A stretch of 64,000 nucleotides of DNA from assembly GCA_016808115.1 (NCBI GenBank), contig JAEQBH010006811.1, positions 62,001 through 126,000 on the forward strand. The letters are read 5' to 3'. This document shows, in pieces, positions 1-11,850 of this stretch. Position 1 is the first letter of the stretch; every line of letters begins with the position of its first letter. The notes below the pieces were generated by a model. The model searched no databases. It saw only the letters and a program-made list of their open reading frames with translations, and was not told the origin of the DNA. Both the position numbers and the translations under genes were made by a program. Origin of the DNA: Tetrastigma voinierianum (taxonomy: Eukaryota; Streptophyta; Magnoliopsida; Vitales; Vitaceae).

Positions 1-1484
1 CTCTAAACGGGAGTAATGACAAGCAAGGAACTTGAGCTACATTGATTTGCCCTCTTATTTGAAACCATGCTTTACACTTAAGCCCTTCCTGCAGGATTAT
101 GTCATCTCCATAAGAAAACCGCCTTTGTTGATCGTTGAAGGTTTCGTACCGCCGGCCGAGCGTTTCTCTACCAACAAAGCATGAAAGTCACGTGCCGAGG
201 TTTACTTGAATGAATTAATCAATAGAAATGATCTGCGGTAAGAATGAGTGTCAATGCGTGGTCAGGGAATGCGTCTGCTCGACCTTATGCGAGAGTTGGC
301 TATTAGAAAGGCCAAAGAGCAAAACTTCTTCAGAACTCATGATATTGAAGATCCTCTATCCTCTTCCACCAGTAATTCATCTTTATTTTCATCTAAATGC
401 CGCCGACAAAGTATTTATTCTGACATGGAGAGGTATGCTTCTGTTGAACACAATACTCCATACCTACGGTCTCTCTTGTTTTTCAATATGTGGCATGAAA
501 TTTGTGGTAGATTTTCGCAACTAGATTTCATATCGAAAATGCTTCAAAGTTCTCGTGGTGCTAGATTTGGAAGATGTAAAGGTAGAAAGCTCATCAAGTA
601 TAGTTGGGACACTAATTCATTTAAGGCTCTCGATTTAAGGTATACCTGTCTTAAATTGTCAATTATCCATCGGCAACCTAAGGAGTTTGCAAACATTGGA
701 TGTTAAATAATCTTAAACAAGTTCCAAAATGTGATATGAAGATTCAAAACATGAGATATCTTTGCTATTGAAGGGCAAAAGTATGATATTCCCACTTAAA
801 GCTGATACATTGGAAAATCTTCAAGTTTTATCAGGCATAACCTTCAAACAATGGATACAGAACAATTCAAGCAAGTTAACTTGTCTTGGGAAACTGAAAT
901 TAGAAGGAAGATATGAGCCGGCAGAGGGTTGAGTTTGAGTCTGGCTGCCAAGCTACGAAGCTCCAAATCCTTGTACCTTAAGGCATCGAGGAGTCTAGCT
1001 TCCGTCCCTGCGTGGACTCACCATTCTGCTGGACATAAAGGACACATGCAAAAACCGGGGTTCGAAAGCTTAATTTCCTCCGAATCTTTCACAATTCGAC
1101 ATTGATTCGTGTAGGCTAGATTGTGATCCTATGCCCATTTTGGAGAAGCTTCCAAAATTGTTGACTCTCAGACTAAGGGCTGAATCATATATATCTTGGA
1201 ACGGAAATGCATGTTTCTGCAATCGGGTTTCCTCAACTCAAAGTACTTCAACTTTTTCTCGGTGCTGAGTAAAGCGATTAAGTCAATATGAGAATGGAGC
1301 AATACCATGGCTTATCTAACTACATTGTCAGTTGTCAACAAGGATCTCTGGAGTTGATAAGCTGTCAAATTTGGTGGAGGTGAAAATAGCACGATTCCAT
1401 GATCCCTTCTTTTCACCATTCGCAAGATTTTTGGCACCTATCGATCTAGAAAATATCACTTGTATTTGGGATCATTCATGGTAA
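1..1484 (+). CDS. NLR-A: 3' part of a CC-NBS-LRR resistance gene (RPP13/RPP8-like), cut by window start
   Basis: Intracellular immune receptor of the CNL class. The window opens inside the NB-ARC RNBS-D region (NLSYIDLPSYLKPCF-like, about 35-75). An MHD-equivalent follows at about 270-290, reading RLLDLMRELAIRKAKEQ, where NLR-E has VHDL. The LRR domain then runs to the end (LPNLL/LRLRAESY-like repeats near 1140-1200). Several frameshifts break it: the longest open stretch is 248-706 and later LRR pieces change frame. The end is set at the TAA at 1482-1484, because the last frame (LVEVKIARFHDPFFSPFARF and on to WDHSW) stays open to there. It is closely related to NLR-C and NLR-E. The gene may be decayed or its frame spoiled by assembly indels. 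Family assignment is firm; function is not testable here. Confidence 0.85.
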
Positions 1485-2111
1485 CTATCTTTACTCATCT
1501 ACTTGGACCCTTCAATTTCCAATTTTGTTGTGCCTTATTATATTGGTTGTTAAATTAACATATATAGAGTTCTTATATATGCTGAAAATTTTCATATTTC
1601 AATGCATGTAGAAATGCAATAAACATCAAAAAGTGATGGAATGTGTGTTTATAAAAGTTGTAAAATTACTACCTATCAATTATGTCTTAAATTAACATGT
1701 AAGACCAATGTAATACTCATGCTATGTTAAAAAGTTATAACATATTTGAAATGAACGGGTGTTGGGAATCTCTAACATCAGACATTCCCTCTTGAATTTG
1801 TACACATTGAGCCTTTTATGCCATAATCTTCGATCACATCTTTATTTTCATCACAGGTAAAGTGATATCTAATAAAGATCCGGAAAGGGGTAACCACTTA
1901 AAAAGTATAAAGAAATGTTTTTCTCTATCCAATCCATACTAGGCAAATGGAACTACAACCTACTTTCCAATAAAAAGTAAGATGTTAAAATAACTTAAAT
2001 TAATTACATCTCTTCAGCATTAATGTAAAGATGAGTTTTGTTTTCTCAATTATTTTTATAGTTCTTTTTAATCAACTAACATGTCTTGTTTGGTTTTCAA
2101 TTTATTTCAAG

Positions 2112-2218
2112 ACAACCAATAGAAATGGTCAAAAAGAATTTTGGACACGCCGTAGAAAAGGTAAGCCTGGAACTCCCTCTCAACCTGTTGGATGATCGTT
2201 GGGTGCGCTGTGTATGGT
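2112..2218 (+). other. Possible 3' exon of NLR-A (after a ~630-bp intron)
   Basis: The end of NLR-A reads ATGGTAACTATC, which resembles a plant splice donor overlapping the stop. About 630 bp downstream, a T-rich tract with a CTAAC branch-like site ends in TTTCAAG at 2111. The segment after it is open in two frames and is conserved at 37,471-37,556 beyond NLR-C. It could instead be 3' UTR or spacer. The splice phase in NLR-A would create a stop directly at the junction, which argues for an untranslated exon. Confidence 0.3.

Positions 2219-2220
<2 letters not shown>

Positions 2221-2281
<61 letters not shown>
2221..2281. repeat. (TA)n microsatellite, ~60 bp
   Basis: An uninterrupted TA dinucleotide tract. 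The matching tract in unit 2 (37,573-37,598) is only about 26 bp, so it has changed length since duplication. It causes the meaningless Tyr-Ile repeat frames on both strands. Confidence 0.97.
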
Positions 2282-2285
<4 letters not shown>

Positions 2286-2455
2286 TAACTTGCATAACAA
2301 GATCCTCTACACTATTAGATTCCTACCACATGTAATGCATGTTTAATTACTTTAGCTAATTATATATATTGTTTAACTTGCATAACAAGATCCTCTACAC
2401 TATTAGATTCCGTACCACAGGTAAATGCATGTTTAATTTACTTCCAGCTAATTAA
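2281..2455. repeat. Tandem duplication of an ~87-bp segment
   Basis: Two head-to-tail copies start with TTGTTTAACTTGCATAACAA (2281 and about 2369). They differ by a few small indels. Unit 2 has one copy (from about 37,597). The first copy ends in a short TATATA run that adjoins the second. Confidence 0.85.
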
Positions 2456-3387
2456 TAAAGGTCAAGAAGTAGTGATTGTCGACATGTGTCGCAACAGTCT
2501 AACATCGGGCTCAGAATCAAGAAAGGGTCATGAAATGATAGGACCTATCTTTTCACTGGATTCTACATGTAGAAAAGGAAGCAAATCATGACCAATGATT
2601 TAGACATGGTTTGAAAAGCTCGTTGGAGTTCTACTTTAGTCCAAGAAACTTCGAATGAACGCATCGAATTGTTATATATTTTTGTATAATTTTTAAAATG
2701 ATGTTTGGTTTCCTCAAAATTCAAAAGGACTTCTTTAGGGAAGGGATTGAACTCTGATGTAAGTCTACTTCATGTTTGACCTCTAAGTCTATATCGACCA
2801 TTATCAAATAAAATAGTGCTTTTTTTGCAAACAAAAATTAATAGAAGGGGTGAAATAGGCATCGGAGTTCCCCAATTGACCAAGTTGAATAAAGAGAGCC
2901 CTGCAATAAAATAGTTGCAGATCTCTAAACTTTCCTTTTGCAAAATCTGGTGGAGGTAGACACTACTGGGCATTGATTATTTTCTTACATCCTTTGGGAG
3001 ACATGCCCTTTCACATGCTTCAAATCAGGATCAGAAATATACACTCAAGGTGCCTAACTTCATTCTCTTTCTCTCTACTCCCATCGCTTCCGCTTTTTTT
3101 GTCATTTACCAACATATTACTTTTCAACTAATTAAAATGATATTTATATCCATTTCTGGACCTACAGAAACAATGCCAGGATTTCACTTTAACCGTGAAT
3201 AAGGTGAGTATTTAGAACTTATTTTCATTTAAGATGATTGATAGGGCCTGAGAAGAAAATTGTATTCAAACTTGGTTGGGTCTGCTTGTCGATAACGCTT
3301 GTGTTTTGTGATGGAGGACAAAGAATAGGATAACAATAATGCATGTTAGACTCGCTAACCGGGCATGGCTGAATCAAGCTACACCAT
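2456..3387. other. Spacer without recognisable gene
   Basis: AT-rich DNA with only short shadow frames. It is conserved in order with about 37,680-38,600 of unit 2. I see no coding signature. Confidence 0.6.
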
Positions 3388-3470
3388 CCATTTATGACTG
3401 CTACCTCCTACCGCTACAAATTGTGTTTGCGGATGAAATAGTTTCGAATAATGGCAATCTAGTAGTCCTC
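3388..3470 (+). repeat. Direct repeat, copy 1 (partner at 4408-4497)
   Basis: A block of about 85-90 bp beginning near CCATTTATGACT and ending near AATGGCAATCTAGTAGTC. It recurs 1.0 kb downstream at 4408-4497. The same pair exists in unit 2 (about 38,606-38,690 and 39,590-39,680). Copy 1 of unit 2 is followed by GCTCTGATACCA, the reverse complement of a Met-tRNA primer-binding site. Confidence 0.7.
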
Positions 3471-4407
3471 ATTACCGCCACTGCCGCAAACTACGCAGTA
3501 TACTCAAATTTCTAGAGACCCAATAACCTCAAGCCTGAAGGCTCACTTTATCGTGGGAAGGAAGACGGAGGAAGACGAAGGAAAACTTGAAGATAGGAGA
3601 GAATGGGGATGATGAGGGGGAAGATGCTACTTATATTATTGAAGGCTTCTTGTTTTTGGCTTTGATTACAAACTCAAGAGATCACCCTTATTTATACTAT
3701 TAACACCTTCTCAACCAATAGCTAGGATTGTTCCAACACAAATATAATCTAATGGTTACAAATGAGTATCTAGAATTCTTCCTAGAAGTCCAAACCTAAT
3801 CTCATTCTAGAGAACTCTAGGGAAATATCTAGAATAGACTTCTAGAAGTTGGGCTCTCTTATGTTTCCTTACACTTCAGCTTTACTTAAACTCCTAAAAC
3901 CCAAAAACTTAATGACCCAAAATCATTTCAATTCAGACCCAAAATACAAATCAAGTTTATATTTCTTATGTGTATTCTTTTTATTTTTCTTCTTCGATTC
4001 TTATCACCATTCTTGCTCGATGCTCAACAGTTTTTAATCCATAGATTGATTTTAAATGATGGAGCCTAATCGTGACAAGCACCTGCCTCGAAATGAATAC
4101 CACTTGAACTGGAAGAGCATGACTTCACAGGGCAAAAAGACTTCCAGATAGATTCTACACTCAAATCATCACTTAGGTAAACCCATTCACTTCTTGCAGA
4201 TAAAAGAAAAAACCAAGCAAGAGACTGAGAAAGCAATAATGGAGTGGTTTCACATAAAGAGAAGGGGACAGAGCTTAAAACATGGGTGGGACACGGCAGA
4301 CCTCAACAACACCCCACACCCTCTCCCATTACTAGCCATTGGGCCCTTGTCATTCTTGTTGTCACTTCAATTACACAAGCTCTAAGGCCCTAAGTATATG
4401 AAACTGC
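3471..4407. other. Spacer, probable LTR-retrotransposon remnant
   Basis: Lies between the two direct repeats. Several short frames occur but none has a recognisable domain. In unit 2 the start of this stretch keeps GCTCTGATACCA (38,745-38,756), the minus-strand form of the copia-type primer-binding site. That suggests a decayed element in minus orientation. Confidence 0.4.
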
Positions 4408-4497
4408 CATTTATGACTAAGTACCCTCCATCGCTACAAATTGGGTTTTGCGGATGAATAGTTTTGAATAATGGCCATCTAGTAGTCGTTGTTGGGA
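4408..4497 (+). repeat. Direct repeat, copy 2
   Basis: Second copy of the block at 3388-3470 (CGCTACAAATTGGGTTTTGC, then AATGGCCATCTAGTAGTCGT). Downstream at 4751-4763 is TGGTATCAAAGCC, a plus-strand primer-binding-site-like motif. Confidence 0.7.
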
Positions 4498-4882
4498 TAC
4501 ATCCAGAACATGAAATCCCATAACGTACTAAGAACTTTGGTCGGAGTTCTACTTACAGAGAACATGAAATCCATTATATCTACATTCATCTCCCTACCTT
4601 CATTCTCGGCTTTTCTAATCGGATGAAATCACCAGTGGTCGCATTAGAGCATATTTAAGATTTCTTTTATCGCTTTTGCAATTACATTTTGTCCTACATT
4701 AGTATATGTACCACAACTTTTTCAATAATATTCAAGTCTTTTTTATAATGTGGTATCAAAGCCTCAAGCTTAACAACAAAAAAATAGCCTAACCCTAGTC
4801 GTCGTTGCCGCCCATCACAAGTGGTTGTGATCCATCGACGAATTTTGACCAAAGGCAACAACCCCTTACCTTCTTCACTCTC

Positions 4883-5065
4883 TGTTATAGAATGTAAATA
4901 TATACTTTTCTTGTAAGTTGCGAAACTAACCAGGAATGTTAGGATTCACATACTAGTTGTATATATCTAGCTCTTTGTATTTATACATGCTTGGGATCAA
5001 TGAAAAACTAAAGGAATTCATTTATCAAATTTCCCTATTTGTTCTTTTTATATGGTATCAGAGTT
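4883..5065 (+). mobile_element. Copia-type LTR remnant followed by a Met-tRNA primer-binding site
   Basis: Starts TGTTATAGAATG, carries a TATATATCTAGCTC block and ends just before TGGTATCAGAG (5053-5063). That motif complements the 3' end of initiator Met-tRNA and is the usual plant Ty1/copia primer-binding site. The LTR is short, about 165 bp, and no gag-pol follows. The matching copy is 40,078-40,251. Confidence 0.6.
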
Positions 5066-6002
5066 TGGTTTGGCAAGAGGTCTTAGTTTCAAGCCACAAT
5101 TTTGCAATTTATTCCCTATTTATTGATTTGTAAGTCCATGGACGACTTTATTTGGTTTATTTGACTCTCCACATGTGGGTATGAGGCTACACATGAAGGA
5201 GTTAAAGACATTATATTCAGATAAAATCCAACCTTTAAAGAGTTCGCATTGTTGGGGCTAATAGATCTCCATAATCGCCCCGACTCCCAAATGATAGTGT
5301 GAGCATGTTTTAAGGCATTCGCATTCCTCAATTAAGGGAGCGAAATTTCGCAACCTCAGCCAATAAGGGTGTGAACACCCTAATCCACCTGACTTTATTC
5401 CTTTTTCACCTCGATTTTGGATTTGTAATTGCATACTAAGACTTGAAACATGACTGAAGTCGTTAGGTCATGTCTTACTAATATATATGAGGTTATAAAT
5501 CGCAAAACGTACATACTAGTTTTGGGGAGATTAAACAACTTAATATAGGATGTCTTTAGTTTTGGTTAGATTTTGCATTTCAAAGATTTAAGATTTCGTT
5601 CTTTAATAAAAATATTTTTTCTTCTTGCTTTTCAGGATGGCTTCGATTTATGCTTCGTATGTAGGATGATTACTTCCAACATACTGGGTAATCTCTAACT
5701 CCGGAGAAGCGGATTTGGGGTTTCAAACTCCATGGTGATGAGGGTAAACGAGCTCAACACCAAAGGTAATTACTTCACCTCCTCAATCTGGGATCTTTTG
5801 GTATGTCTCTGACTGTCAAGGTTGAGAGTGAGACTAACTCATTAGAATCATGGGAATAAATATTATTATGGAGTTTTCCAGCGCTAGAATATTTACTTCT
5901 TGACACTTGCTAACCCGCAGTACATCGAAATATTGTCCACCCGATCCTTCACCACCGCTAATGAAAATTATCTCTCTTTCAAGCTAGATTTCAAAGAACC
6001 TA
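5066..6002. other. Spacer, no gene seen
   Basis: Noncoding DNA downstream of the LTR remnant, colinear with 40,252-41,209 of unit 2. The CACATGTGGGTATGAGG stretch looks like internal sequence of another LTR element, but I cannot assign it. Confidence 0.5.
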
Positions 6003-6010
6003 GTTGGAAG

Positions 6011-6585
6011 TAGAAATGGGGAATATGGGTTGAGCCAGATGGGCTGTTTCCACTTTACCCAAAGTTTTGAGTGGTTGGGATGTGAAATTGGTGGCCCTAA
6101 TAAAAAGTCGAGCCTATTGGGTTCGACCTGACAGGCTCATCCCATTAGGTTGTGGCGAGCACCGACAAGCCCGACATGCCTAATTTTTTTAAAGGATATT
6201 ATGTTATTTAAAGAAAATAAATTTTTTTCTTAAATTCAAGTTTTAACCTCAGTTGTGGACTCCTGACATGATTCCTTGACGGGTTGTAGTTAGTTAGGCT
6301 ATGATAATATTTAGCATTATTTACTTGTTTACGATATTTAAGACTCTTCTAAATATTATTATATTGTCTAGGTTCTACTATTTTTGTGTATTAAATGCTA
6401 TTACTTATTTCCATGTTGTTATTTTACTTAAAGAATGGTAAAATAGAAAATATGTATTTTAGCATTTTTTTTTTTAATATTCTGGCCCATTTTGGCTAGC
6501 AACCTGTGTAGGGCTGGGCTGGGCCAGTCAAAATATGGCTCGAATAAAAGTGGGCCGAATTAGCCCACCGTCCCGTTCCAAACTA
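6011..6585. mobile_element. Non-autonomous hAT-type element (MITE), 575 bp
   Basis: The ends are imperfect inverted repeats: TAGAAATGGGGAAT at the left and the complement of a CCGTTCCAAACTA end at the right. GGGCC/GGCCCA-type subterminal motifs lie inside, as in plant hAT elements. Flanks GTTGGAAG (6003-6010) and GTAGGAAC (6586-6593) look like a degraded 8-bp target-site duplication, which is clearer in unit 2. There is no transposase frame, so it would need one supplied in trans. Confidence 0.7.
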
Positions 6586-6593
6586 GTAGGAAC

Positions 6594-7279
6594 CCAAACA
6601 GAATTTCAAGAGGTTAAACTATGCTACTACGAATCGCACCAAAATAATTTCAAGAAGAAGAAGAATTGAGTAAATCACCAAGAATGGAAATCCCAATGAA
6701 GCAAAACCTCAAGGCCTCCTTTCAAATTATTCTCTATATTTTTAGTTAATTACATTTATAAATCACTCAATAAAAATCATACAAACCCAAAATAGATAAA
6801 ACATATAATTAGGATAAATTACTGAATAAGTAGAAAATCCATCCCAATGGATGACCCTAGAGCCACTATACCTACAAGTAACTACGGGTTACCTCAAGGT
6901 GGAACTAGGTCTTATAAATTTTTGTGGTCCGATTCACCTACTCACAAGTCCGATGGGCCGAAAAGTTGGCTTTGGAGTGATACCAGAATATTCGCATTCT
7001 CGCTTCCTTTCCCAAGCACCGGCGACGGGGGCCCATGGAGCCCTTCCATGTGCCTCTCTCCACTGTGGTCGCGCCACTAACAAGCATCTCCAAACACCTG
7101 CCTCCCCTTGTCCGGGACGTACGAAATGGATCGGGCGGATGGGGCCCATCGACCCAAGACATACATAGCCTTTCCTTAATGAATACCATTTTATCACTTT
7201 TTTCGCCTCTATCAGCTCCTCGCACTGCTCGCTTGATCCTCGAATCGACTTCTTGGCTGCATAGCCTGAATTGAGTGTC
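6594..7279. other. Spacer with a GC-richer patch
   Basis: About 6930-7200 is GC-richer than its surroundings and holds overlapping frames on both strands. None shows a known domain, and the matching part of unit 2 (about 42,170-42,500) does not keep these frames open. It is probably retrotransposon sequence next to the copia relic. Confidence 0.4.
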
Positions 7280-8150
7280 TGAGTTGAAAGACAACATTTC
7301 TAGTAATTTTTACCCTTTGTATCCAAAAGGATTATAGAGAAAAACTGATGCCCTAGCTCGTGGAATAAATTTGGTTTGTTGGCTAAAAAAAGTTGAATCA
7401 TAACATAAACACACAAAACAATGAAGATGTGAGTACATGGGTTTTTCATCAACAATTTAAAGGGACTTTGTTGACAAGAATGGTGATGGTGTTCTATTAA
7501 TTTAGTGAACTGGCAGCTAAAACACATTCACACCAATAATCTAAAGAGGAACATTCTATCGAAGAGAAGGCGTTTTGTGCCGATTAAGGATGTGTAGGTG
7601 TTTCTCTTTCAAATAACAAAATTTTAATTCAAGAGTTTCCACACAAGAATGGAAAGATAGAATTCCTTGAATTAAAAGAAATCATGGAGCACTAACTCAA
7701 GAGCAGTACCTGGATCTAAACGGATTTGTTGGTACTCTTTGTACTATGGAAATCAAATTATAAATTATGGAAAATAGTTATAACATCTGATTTTGAAGTT
7801 AAAAGATACACCCATGTGCTTCTAGTACAATCATCAACAATGGTGAGAAAATATATATGTGACCAACCTATATGTTAACATGGAATGGACAACAAATATC
7901 ATTACGGGCCTAAATTAAAAGGATGCGAAGACATGATTATTTAGTTTAGCGGCAAATGTCTTTGCTGGCCAAATGAAAATTTCAATTATGAAGACAAAGT
8001 TGATAGAGAATTTGGGAGATTGAGGAATTGGAAATTGGTTGAGTCTCAACTGCGTCCATAGTTTGACGCTGAAGCTACAAACCTGTAAGCAATTAATTGT
8101 TGTACTTAACTGGTGAGTGATCCATGTGATGGAGATGAATCTAGCAATCA
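7280..8150 (-). pseudogene. Copia-type integrase relic
   Basis: On the minus strand, successive frames give an integrase in the right order. About 7920-8000 is H2C2-side sequence. About 7800-7900 reads LTIVDDCTRSTWVYLLTSKS. About 7700-7780 is the SDNA-like stretch. About 7600-7680 is CVETPEQN-like followed by VERKHLHIL. 7300-7560 continues through DYWCECVLAA to LLMKNPCTHIFIVLCVYVM. These match the core and C-terminal part of plant Ty1/copia integrases. Frameshifts and stops separate the blocks. RT, gag and LTRs are not seen beside it. The same relic is at 42,545-43,330, so the insertion predates the segmental duplication. Confidence 0.75.
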
Positions 8151-9337
8151 GAAATTTTCGATGAGAATTTAGGGTTTTGGGTGATTAAACAAAAGAGAGC
8201 CTAATAGAGTTGGATGGGCCATTTGATTTGAATGGGTCTTGGATTTGGGCTTGTACCCAAAAGGGAATCCATGAAGTCTGTAACACTCGTCTATGGTGTT
8301 TCCAACCAACCCACAATGGGTACACACTACTACGCATCCCGCCTGCTTGTTGCTGTAATGTTACCTTGAGAATATTGGTTTTTGGAAAAATTATCTTATT
8401 GAAGATTTTTGGTTTAGTGACATTTTATTATCCTTTGATGATTTTATGTCATTAGAAGATTTTGATTTTACAAAATTAGTTTAATTTCTCTTGTGAGCAT
8501 ATTCGCCAGGACAACCACATTCATAAGGTATATTTTGAATATGTCATTTACATGTGGGGGTTTTGTAGCCCTACATGTGGGAATGGATAGTAACATCTGG
8601 TCCGAGTTTGGGAAAGGCAAACAACCATATTTTGTATTCAAGAAGAAAGATGTCATGGGGAGTGTTTGATTACTTTACCTCTTATAACTAATCAGATCAC
8701 GCTCTTTATCTCTGCTTGAACTGTTATCGATCCTTCTTTTGAATTTACTACAATAGTGGAGCTTGTTACATCATACAAACTGGCAGTAGTGAATGTTCCA
8801 AGTACATTATAATAATTTTCCTATATATCCTCCCAACATAAGAAGTGGTATTTGACAAGAACCAACCAAGTTTTAAAGTTTCATAATGTCAAATTACAAA
8901 GAACAAAAGATGGCATCCACCAAAGAAAGCACCACAACACACAAGGCCTACAAAAATTCCAAGTGATTTTCATGGCAAGAGCAAAGACATCTGAATACAA
9001 GAACGCGTGATTTTTGAAATGCATTTTCAGAGTCGAACCGACATCCACTAGGGAAAAAAGTATTTAAGGATGGACCATAATACATTATAGAATTCAATGA
9101 ACAAGAAAAAAACAAGACAAGCTCATATACAAGGATATGAAAAAGTTAATTATCAAATGAATTCCTAAAATTAAGACAAAGAGAAGATATTGCCCATAAT
9201 AAAGATGATGCAACTTTCTTTAGAAATTTTGATAAATAAAGTCAATTACCAATTAACTATCCAAATGACTTGTTACATAGAATTGATATAACTGTGACAT
9301 GTGAGTTAATAATAATTTTCTAGAACATTGCCAATGC
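8151..9337. other. Spacer, no gene recognised
   Basis: Colinear with 43,331-44,560 of unit 2. Short frames at 8210-8455 (+) and 8468-8656 (-) lack recognisable domains and are not maintained in the other copy. Confidence 0.5.
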
Positions 9338-9434
9338 TCAATCAGACGGTTCAAACAAATTCAGCCTCTGGCCGCATTGTTCAAGAAAGTCGCCTAACTG
9401 TTCCAAAGCCTGTTTGAGCTTGCTAATGTTAGAC
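9338..9434 (-). other. Possible last exon of NLR-B
   Basis: On the minus strand a frame follows an AG acceptor-like CACGAG and reads SNISKLKQALEQLGDFLEQ and on, ending with TGA at 9338-9340. It lies about 390 bp beyond the NLR-B coding end, where AGGTAACTACC could be a splice donor. A diverged counterpart exists near 44,560-44,650 beyond NLR-D. The amphipathic, coding-like composition supports an exon. No transcript evidence is available. Confidence 0.3.
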
Positions 9435-9819
9435 CTCGTGGCATAACATAATGACAATAGCTAAACTTTTATGTATAGGAAGTAAACACATGCATACATG
9501 TAATCGAATCTAATAGTAAGTATCGTATCATTGCTAAATATGCAACCGAAACTGTGACTAACACTTCGCCCAAAAATTATTTAGGTCGCTTGATTCAGAA
9601 AACCATATCAAAGTAATTAATTACGGTAATAAAAACATATATACACACTCAAAAAACCATCCAGCCAGGATAAGAGGGAGTTCAAGGCTTACCTGACGAC
9701 ATATATGCATTCCACCTCCCGCGACCCACTATCCTGAAATAATTTGATAACCAATATATTGAGGGGTACAACAAAATTGGTAAATGAAGGGATCCAAAAA
9801 AGTAGATAGGTGATGGTAG

Positions 9820-11850
9820 TTACCTCGTCAAACCCCAAAAGGAATCTTCAATTTTGTGGAACAGGATCATAGCCAGCAACGAGGAAAACGGAATTTTAAT
9901 TCTACCAAATTTAGCAAATTTCATTAAGTCCAAAGATTCATGGAAATTACTAAACTCTAGCCGCATAAGCCATGGCATCGCCTTTCAATATATTCAACCG
10001 CACTACCTGAACCTCAAAAGTTGAAGTATTTGGAGTCGAGGAAACCCATCTGCAGATACATGCATTTCCTTTCCGAGATATGATCCAGCCCTTAGTCTGA
10101 GAGTCAACAAATTTGGAAGCTTCTCCAAAATGGGCATAGGATCACATTCTAGCCTACACGCTTCCAATGTCAATTGAGAAAGATTCCGAGGAAATTTAAA
10201 GGTTTCAGTCAATTTTTGCATGCGTCCTTTTATGTCCAACTTACAGAGATGGGGGCAAGAGCTCATGGCAAGGGATGGAATGCTAGACTCATCTGATGCC
10301 TTGAGGTACAAGGATTTAAGACTACTATGTAGCTTGGCAATGGAGTTTGAAAACTCAACCCTTCTCTACCAAATTTCTCACATATTCCTTCTATTTTAGC
10401 TTCTCAAGACAAGTTAACTCATCGAATTGTTCCGATCCACTGTTGAAGGTTATGCCCGATAGAATTTGAAGTGATTTTGACCGTGACACTTTCAATGGAT
10501 CGTCTTCTTCTTGCTCCTCAATGTAAAGATATCTCATGTTTGTAATCTTCCCAATGACATCTCGAACTCGCTTAAGATTATTTATATCCAAAGTCCGCAA
10601 ATTCCTTAAGTTGCCTATAGATAAGCATTTTTACCCAAGATGTCTTAATCCCAAGTAATTTTAAATGTATCAGTTCCCCAATTATACTTTCGCACATTTT
10701 CGATTCCTGTGACCTTCCAAATCTTGCACTCTAAGCACTTCACATTTGGTAATGAAATCTAGTTGTGATATTCGACAAATTCCCCCAAATTGAAAATATA
10801 AGAGAACGAAGGTATGGAGTGGAGAAAGTGTCTAATGTAGCCATACCTCCCCAAAGCTCGAATAAATACTTTGTCGACTGATTTTGATGAAACAGGTGTT
10901 GACCACTGAGGGGAAGAGATGAGGATCTACTCGCATTATTGGGCCTAATGAAGTCAGGCTCTTTTGCCTTTCAATAGCCAACTCCTTTGTATGAAGTCAT
11001 GAACCCAAGATTCCATAACCCTCGTATTAACACTCAGCTCACTGACTTGAATCGTTTCTATTGATTAACTCTGCCTAAGTAAATCTCAAATTTCTGTCTT
11101 TCTATGTTTGTTTATCTATTAAACACAAACCTTCAAATCCCACACAAAAGGAGTAGTTTTCTTGTGGAGATGACATAATCTTCTGGGAAGAGGCTTAAGT
11201 GAAGAAAGCATGGTTTCAAGTAAGAGGGCAAATCGATGTAGCTCAAGTTCAGCATTGTCATTACCCTCGCTATTTGGCCTTCTTTAGCAAGGTATGCACT
11301 CATGTTATCATGTACCTTCTTCCATTCTATGTGTGACATTTTTCGACAAATGCACTCCCAAGATGATCACAACCCAAACCGCTACATTTATCAACCATCT
11401 TTCCCAAGTTCCTTCAAATCCGTAAATAGCTCTCAAAGATCCATATCAAGGAAAGCTCTCCGACCTAACAAGTCCCCACCTCTGAAAGAAGTCGATTTCA
11501 TGGGGAATAGAACGAACATCCGCATGTAGCTACTTCCTTATATCGAAGCCAGGAGCGCACTGGCCGTCCCTCGGGCCTCTATCCGGGAACACACTTCCAA
11601 GGCAATCGTGGTCATCACATTTTTTGCAAGCACAACCCAAATCGCCAGGCCTCCATACATCATCCCGTAACTATTAAATATCTTTATCCTTCGATGTCCA
11701 TGAAGGAAACTCTAACTCGCGTTTTGCAATTTCTCCGCCATCTCCACTTGCTCTTTCGTGGATGAACAAATCGCTTAATAATCAGATATAAACGCTCTCA
11801 GTCTACAATCTGGGGATACTACGGCCTGTGCAAGATAACTGGAAAGCACT
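9820..11850 (-). pseudogene. NLR-B: CC-NBS-LRR gene lacking its coiled coil and P-loop
   Basis: RPP13/RPP8-like CNL on the minus strand, tail to tail with NLR-A. In gene order there is an RNBS-A remnant (about 11,830-11,780), a DDVW kinase-2 motif (about 11,665), a damaged GLPLA region (about 11,370), and an intact RNBS-D at 11,133-11,339 (KPCFLHLSLFPEDYVIS). A VHDF MHD-type motif lies near 10,990. LRRs follow, including the open stretches 10,391-10,600 and 10,003-10,311, to a TAA at 9820-9822. Compared with NLR-D, about 680 bp encoding the coiled coil and P-loop is missing at about 11,850; the upstream flank joins directly to RNBS-A. Without a P-loop it should not bind nucleotide normally. 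Frameshifts add to the damage. Confidence 0.85.

Noticed and set aside
2086..2346. Open frames with long Tyr-Ile repeats on both strands
   Set aside because: They are translations of the (TA)n microsatellite at 2221-2281.
6838..7297. Overlapping frames of up to 119 residues on both strands
   Set aside because: A GC-richer patch reduces stops. Frames are not preserved at 42,170-42,560 and no domain is recognisable.
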